Part shown: positions 58,870 to 64,000 of the stretch, one piece after another | Numbering within the stretch: position 1 is the first letter of the stretch | Layout: the number at the start of each line of letters is the position of its first letter | Origin: Coptis chinensis | Taxonomy: Eukaryota > Streptophyta > Magnoliopsida > Ranunculales > Ranunculaceae | Length of the DNA stretch: 64,000 bases | NCBI GenBank assembly: GCA_015680905.1 | Contig: CM027382.1 | Location: 3,534,001-3,598,000, forward strand | Reading direction: 5' to 3' | The notes under the pieces: generated by a model | Database searches by the model: none | What the model saw: the letters and a program-made list of their open reading frames with translations, nothing else | What the model was told of the DNA's origin: nothing | Translations under genes and position numbers: made by a program

Positions 58870-59960
58870 GGGACTATGAAATACTCATGGCTATGGGCAG
58901 ATGTATTGGTTACCCCATCGGAATTGATAAAACAACTGCGGCTAGAGATTTCAGGTTTTATGCAAGTGTACTGGTTGATTTAATTTATATCTTTCTAAAC
59001 CAATTCCAAGCCAGATTATAGTAGAAGTTCCAGATGGACAAGACTTTATCCAAGAAATTGAACTCTCAAGGCTTCCAAAATTTTGCTCCCATTGCAAGTC
59101 AATTGGACACTTGATGAGCGATTGTAAATCTCTACAGAAAGAGATAAGAAATGAGGACACAAACCTGGAAAAGGAACCGAGGCAAGAAAATCAGCATGCT
59201 ACTGAAGCTGCAAATCATCGAAGGAGGCGTAATAGAAATCGGCAAAATAATAACCGGGAAGCTAGAACTAGTGGGGACAAAGACTCACAGGGTGTTCCCA
59301 TTCCTACCCCAATTTGTACTGGTACTGGTGTTACATTACCAGAAAATGTGGTGGGTCTAGAGGCCAGAGATGCACAAACACAAGAAGCTGGAACTAATCA
59401 CGTTGATGCAATACCACAAGTTGGGGTAGCAGAAAATATAGTTATTGATGTTGTTGCATTGCTTCCACTAGCTGTGGAAATGCAATCAGTGCATCTCAAG
59501 CTGATGTTACAGCTACTAACTGCTCTCTAGCTGTCGAAAATTCTGTTTCTCCAACTATGTGTAGCCTTACACACTACATTGTAACTCCACTCAGAGTTAC
59601 TATGGCTGAAGATACAATTGTGCCGCAATAGAATAGTCGAGCAGCTGATTCCTATTCTCCCATTGCGAGGACTATGAAGAGTGGAGCTTTAGAGGCCGAT
59701 TCCTCTTCAACGGTGAGAATGGGTGAGTCCAATTCTTCTTCCACTACTGGAGAGGGAAATAGGCTCAAACTATTGAATGAGACAAATTCACTGCTAAGAT
59801 CGATTAATTGGGATGGTGCAGGAGCATGCTGATGAAGAGGATAACTCAAAGGATGGTGAGGAACCATGGCAGATTCAGAAGAAGGAAGGAAGCAAGACAA
59901 AGGGGAAAGATGTCGATCCGACTCCTCGTCCACCCAGGGCTCCAACAAGATATAAATGAA
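58870..59960 (+). mobile_element. LINE ORF1 relic with CCHC zinc knuckle
   Basis: Plus-strand frames read GRCIGYPIGIDKTTAARDF, ASVLVDL, then IIVEVPDGQDF, LSRLPKFC and CSHCKSIGHLMSDC, a CX2CX4HX4C knuckle, as in the ORF1 (DUF4283/zf-CCHC_4 type) protein of plant LINEs. A basic tail follows. A later frame ends WQIQKKEGSK...PRPPRAPTRYK and a stop at 59958, the usual end of that ORF. Stops and frameshifts interrupt it and no pol region follows. The 5' limit is approximate. Confidence 0.8.
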
Positions 59961-59969
59961 TTACTCTTA

Positions 59970-60222
59970 GGGTCTGTTTGGAAGTTTTCCTTTGGAATTG
60001 GAATTGAAAATATAATTCCAAGACTTACAATTTTAAGTAGTTAAAATTCCTGAATATATGGAAATTTCAAGTTTCTGCCCCCTATAGAAACTTACAATTC
60101 CTTTATTTTGGAGATTTGAGGTTTCCATTCCAGTGCAGAAAAGGTTGCCAAACAAGGTGATTCATAATTTTCGGAAATATATTTTGAATTCCATCATAAA
60201 ATCCTGGTTGCCAAACACACCC
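59970..60222. mobile_element. PIF/Harbinger-type MITE with GGGTNTGTTTGG ends
   Basis: The left end GGGTCTGTTTGGAAG is mirrored by GGTTGCCAAACACACCC. TTA flanks it on each side (59967-59969 and 60223-60225). Its interior has palindromic GGAATT/AATTCC blocks. No ORF. It inserted just after the LINE ORF1 relic. Confidence 0.7.
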
Positions 60223-60225
60223 TTA

Positions 60226-60647
60226 CTGGAAACACATATGGTTTAGAAATTAGAATGAAGGCTTTATCAACTTCATAGAATATATTTTTTTGGTTTCAAA
60301 GTGGTGTTTAATCCCTATATTGTAACCTTATTATTATATATAATATTCACATTTTTAATGAATTCAGTTTACAGCTACTTAGAATATTATTGTAACCTTA
60401 CATAGAAAATTATGTAAAGCTACTTAAGCTGTTACAGTTTTAATGAATTCAAACTTACCAAAAATAAAAAATAAAAAATAAAAAATAAAATAAAATAAAA
60501 TAAAAAATTCACATTTTGCCTGCAAAAAAAAGAGCTATCGATTACAAGGTTAGTTTACAGCTTGCAACCGTATCCCATCACTACCATTCCCAAACCATTA
60601 ACGACCCATTTCAAGGCTGGTATAAGTTATGGAAGGCTCACGAGAAT
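60226..60647. other. AT-rich spacer with AAAAT repeats
   Basis: No gene. An (AAAAT)n-like run lies at 60463-60508. The last part resembles the 3' flank of the intact LecRK (GGCTCACGAGAATTTAGC). Confidence 0.6.
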
Positions 60648-61899
60648 TTAGCAATGGCTCTCCGGCTCATTATACATGAGAGCAGGCATCTTTATTGAAA
60701 GATCTGGCACTGAAACCTCAAAATTAAGAACTTGAATTGCTTGCTTTATCAAAGGTCTTAAATTGTGATTGGGATGAGCACACCACAAATCAACAGTTAT
60801 CAAACGCTCCATTTGTTGCTCATCAAATTCTGTACACCGCCTTTTGAAGTTTTCCCGTTCTGTAAAGCATCCAGACCCATTCAACCAATCCCACTGGAGA
60901 TTCCTCCTCAAGGATATCAGTTGACTTTCTTCCACATGCAATGTCCAAGGCCACCACCCCATAGCTAAATACATCTCATTTCTTACTAGCCTTGCCGGTA
61001 CGAACATACTCAGGTGCCATATAACCAATGGTTCCAGCCAACCGTGTGGTCTTGAGACTCAAATTGTGGTCCATTAGTCCAGCCAACCCAAAGTCGCCAA
61101 GCTTGGCATTGAACTAACCTCGGTCATGACACTATCCGAGGAGCTGTACCAGATTGTTAGCAGCTGAAGCCAATTCTTTATACACAAAACTTTTAGGCAG
61201 CACAACATCTGCTTCAAAATATGGGGAAGTTCGGTTGGCTTTTTCATCTGCTTTCAAGTTTTTTCTCTCTTAACGAACAGCATATGTTATAACCACCAGT
61301 ACTACCAAAAACACAGTAGGAACAACTACCACGGTCGCAATTAATTTGATCTTCCCTAGTCGATTTTTGTCTGCAGTACTCTTAGTCTCCAAACTTGACT
61401 TGAACTCCCATGAATGAAGAATGTGTGTCTCTCTCTGTCATCTAGTAGCTGCCGTAAAATCAATAGTGACCCACTCTGGTAAGACCTGTTTCATATCAAC
61501 CTGGTAAGAAAGAGAATTATTATTTACTAGTATACTGCTAAGCAGTGGTGGCGTGAGCGGAGAGGGAGGAGTGGAGATTGAGATTGCGTGGAGAGGGACG
61601 AAGAGATGAGTACAGACAGAAACCAACCAAACACATTTTTGTCCGCTAAACCCCCCTTTCTGCCTAGAACGTTCACTCAGCTCACTTGATAAAATTACCT
61701 CCTCCAAAATACCAGACCACTGTCAAATTCTTAGTTGTAAATGTGATACAAATGTTTACTCTCTGTCCTCTGTAGACAATTTGAGAATCGTCAGGATCAA
61801 AGCTATTATATGGAATTTTGGCATGTAAGCAGAGGGAAGTAGGGATAAATTGAAGAGCTGAAGGTGAAGGAAGAAGTTCAATGAGTTGTAGAATGACAT
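60648..61899 (-). pseudogene. LecRK pseudogene, tandem copy of the gene at 56443-58335
   Basis: The start MSFYNSLNFFLHLQLFN is readable from 61899. Almost the whole lectin domain is deleted. Then come SLSYQVDMKQVLPEWVTIDF, a transmembrane stretch (ATVVVVPTVFLVVLVVITYAV), a juxtamembrane segment, a second deletion that removes the kinase N-lobe and the HRD loop, and [24 protein letters not shown] and the C-lobe with ITVDLWCAHPNHNLRPLIKQ. Stops and frameshifts occur, for example after TAATR near 61438, after ITYAV near 61272 and in SKK.DVFSYG near 60980. A 163-bp mini-Helitron interrupts it at 61527-61689. It cannot encode a functional kinase. Confidence 0.92.
61527..61689 (-). mobile_element. 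Mini-Helitron inside the LecRK pseudogene (163 bp)
   Basis: On the minus strand it begins TCAAGTGAGCTGAGTGAACG after an A and ends with hairpin CTGCTTAGCAG, TATA, and CTAG before a T. TTGGTTGGTTTCTGTCTGT is shared with the copy at 44422-44638. The functional paralogue (about 57664-57700) lacks the insert, so it landed after the gene duplication. Confidence 0.85.
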
Positions 61900-62267
61900 G
61901 TTTGCAAATCTTGTTTCACAAGACTTACAGAAGAGAGCTCCACATACTCACTAATCTAGGATTCCTTATCACGCCACACACGAACATCTTAGGACCGACT
62001 TCTTAGGAGAAGAAATACCAAGAAGAAGGGACGAGGTTGACGGCACAATACTGCCAATTTCTATGCATTGTCCTGAGAAAAAAACTACCATCTGGTGATA
62101 CTGGGTTAGCATCCACCATATATAGGAACAGTAGAACAGTATCAAGAATGGACAATATCATTTGAAGTATTATTCGAGAAGTCAAAGAATAACGATTATA
62201 AATAATAAGTGGTAGCAACATTTCAATATCTATCACAGGTGCAAGTTTGGAGTCGGATTCTTGCTAA
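61900..62267. other. Duplicated 5' flank of the LecRK pseudogene
   Basis: Matches the upstream region of the intact LecRK in several blocks but has no gene of its own. Confidence 0.65.
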
Positions 62268-62516
62268 GGCTGAGTCCAATGGCTCCCTATCCCTTTAAAA
62301 GTAGAGCTAAAGTCAATAGATTTTACTCTCTATCATTAATTTCCTCTTTATATATACAAAGAATTCTACTCTCTATCTCTATTTTACTCTCTATATAGAG
62401 AGTAAAATAATGATAGAGTAAAATATGTTGACTTTAGCTCTATTTTGTTGACTTTAGCTCTACTTTATTGACTTTAACACTACTTTTAAAGGGATAGGGA
62501 GCCATTGGACTCAGCC
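62268..62516. mobile_element. PIF/Harbinger (Tourist-like) MITE, palindromic (249 bp)
   Basis: Ends GGCTGAGTCCAATGGCTCCC and GGGAGCCATTGGACTCAGCC are a perfect 20-bp inverted repeat, extended by TATCCCTTTAAAAGTAG and its complement. TAA flanks it (62265-62267 and 62517-62519). The paralogous site near 58594-58600 upstream of the intact LecRK (CTTGCCAAGGGTAGG) lacks it. Same family as 17490-18500. Confidence 0.93.
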
Positions 62517-62519
62517 TAA

Positions 62520-63081
62520 GGGATTTTGTCTTCCTGATAATACAAAGATAAATACCAGAATCTAAAAGAATAAACTCACAACTTGTTTGAAATACATTTC
62601 CAGCATACGATAGCTTTGGAGGATACAATAGCTAGAAGTACAATGAAATCTTCGTGTCCTATAATAAGTTTATGCTAGACAAGAAAACTAGATTGCATTA
62701 CAAACTTAAACTTAAAATGGAACACATACTAAACTCGCACCTCTGATTGCTATAAGGAACATATACTGAAGTCTAATTTTCAAGAAAGTCTGGAGCAAAG
62801 CCTAATTATCCAACCTAAAAATCCCTTATAATGTTTACCAAAAGACAACCAATATGTGCAGTATATGATCCTGAGTCCTGACAAAATGAGCATTGTTTTC
62901 AGGTCAACAGCTTCAGAGTTTCAACAAACATTCTAACCATATGTTACTGTATTCCATACTGCCTCAAAATTACAAAGGGGTTTCAGTTAGAAAAGAATGA
63001 GAAAAGAGAAGCTTTCTTCGTGTACAAGCTCCCAATTGTTCCCCAGACGATAAATGAATTGTTTGCTCTCCATTCACCCAA
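62520..63081. other. Spacer and RFC4 3' UTR
   Basis: No gene was seen apart from the expected 3' UTR of the minus-strand RFC4 gene next to 63081. Confidence 0.45.
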
Positions 63082-64000
63082 CTAATTGTAGGAGAATTCC
63101 TCTGGCATGTTACATAGAGCTTTCATTGTGGTGCTGGCCACATCCATCAGCTGTAAATACTCGTCTGCTCCATCAATCAGACACTGAAAGTTGACAAAGA
63201 ATAACACAAAGGACTCATAAACTTCTTCATTATGGAATTACACTCTGAATATAGACTAAAGGATAATCATGTAATTCAAGTCTATTTATTATTAGCATTA
63301 GTATTAGTATTAGTATTATCATTATTATTTATTTTTATTATTATTTATTATTTATTTATTTTACTGGGGGGGTAGTGATGCTTATCATTGGCCAAAAAGT
63401 GAATTGGACAGGTACACCTTTTATTGTTTCTGAAGATACTAAAGTTAAAAGAATCTATAGCTTTTATAGATATGGAATGAGAAAGAGAATGGTTAAGGCG
63501 ATGTCAAAAATTTGGGAAATAAAGTGATGTGGGAAATGGGACAAATCTGTATGATAGACAAGCATTTGGGAAATACAGCTATGTGGGAAATAGGACAAAT
63601 CTTTATGATGGACATAGGTGTAGTTTCTTGAGTAATGCAGAATCTTATTCTAATAGAAGTACCTTATCCGCTTCACCCAATTTCCTGCAGATTCTTGCCT
63701 TTTGTTCATCCAATATATCATTTGATTCAACAACCACTTCAAATAACTGTAAGAGATATGATGTTAATGCCAGTTAAATCCAAACATATTCAGGTGGGAA
63801 GGATGAAAGTTCGAGTAATAGGACCTGAGAAAACATTTGTGAAACTGGATACCCCTCTGCAATCACATTAGTAACCTCCTTGTTTGCCGATTCAAACTCA
63901 CCACTCTTACATGCTGAAAAGAGGGTTTGAACAACTTCCTGGGGAATAACCTGGTATATTGAGAAACCAAGATTCAGGAAGTTTTTTCGTAAACTGCAAA
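63082..64000 (-). CDS. RFC4: Replication factor C subunit 4 (C-terminal exons, partial)
   Basis: The last three exons of a minus-strand gene that starts beyond the window: 63825-63950, 63663-63746 and 63082-63183, all phase 0. They read VIPQEVVQTLFSACKSGEFE, EVTNVIAEGYPVSQMFSQ, then LFEVVVESNDILDEQKARI, CRKLGEADK, and CLIDGADEYLQLMDVASTTM ending PEEFSYN. This is the conserved C-terminal collar domain of the small RFC subunit that matches human RFC4 and Arabidopsis At1g21690. RFC loads the PCNA clamp during DNA replication and repair in the nucleus. The AAA+ ATPase part is outside the window. 63951-64000 is intron. Confidence 0.87.
63290..63362. repeat. TTA-rich simple repeat in the last RFC4 intron
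   Basis: Imperfect runs of TTAGTA, TTATT and TTTATT with no coding content. Confidence 0.85.

Noticed and set aside
1-64000. A previously undescribed multi-gene system
   Set aside because: Neighbouring genes belong to unrelated known families on both strands, separated by transposon relics; no conserved cluster or unfamiliar operon-like layout was seen.

Overview
This is a 64 kb window of a plant nuclear genome, most probably a eudicot. The evidence is intron-rich genes with GT-AG (a few GC-AG) splice sites, AT-rich intergenic DNA, plant-only gene families (L-type lectin kinase, SPARK-domain kinase, DUF295 F-box proteins, DUF688) and a dense population of plant-type LINE, SINE, hAT, PIF/Harbinger, Mutator-like and Helitron relics. 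I cannot name the species.

Layout. 1-5.7 kb: a possible LTR-like remnant, then a decayed plus-strand LINE (endonuclease, reverse transcriptase, zf-RVT, RNase H). 5.7-9.6 kb: no gene, but a 71-bp x3 and a 318-bp x3 tandem array. 9.64-16.67 kb (+): nine-exon auxilin-like J-domain gene whose reading frame is broken three times. 16.7-22.6 kb: nested and inverted MITE-type elements. 22.65-23.90 and 31.38-32.64 kb (+): two paralogous single-exon F-box/DUF295 genes separated by relics (RT fragment, SINE, Copia tail, TIR element, Helitron). 34.1-35.5 kb: two TIR elements. 35.93-37.86 kb (+): SPARK-domain receptor-like kinase. 38.71-40.54 kb (-): four-exon KIWI/PC4 transcription coactivator with a dimeric SINE in an intron. 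41.91-53.17 kb (-): complete 24-exon CTR9 (Paf1 complex), which I could splice to a 1090-residue protein. 53.4-54.5 kb: one TIR element inserted in another. 55.20-55.68 kb (-): DUF688 protein. 56.44-58.34 kb (-): intact L-type lectin receptor kinase. 58.8-60.2 kb: LINE ORF1 relic and a MITE. 60.65-61.90 kb (-): decayed tandem copy of the lectin kinase carrying a mini-Helitron. 63.08-64.0 kb (-): last three exons of replication factor C subunit 4, which continues past the window.

The host genes are unrelated housekeeping (CTR9, KIWI, RFC4, auxilin-like) and signalling (two kinases, two F-box) loci on both strands; nothing suggests a cluster or joint pathway, although CTR9 and KIWI both act on RNA polymerase II transcription. 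I did not find a convincing undescribed system. The strongest unusual observations are structural: the disrupted auxilin gene, LINE stop codons falling almost entirely at tryptophan codons, a family of 160-220 bp Helitrons with a paralogous empty site, and several nested elements with clean target-site duplications. All coordinates of splice sites come from reading the sequence by eye with phase checks; no alignment or expression data were available.
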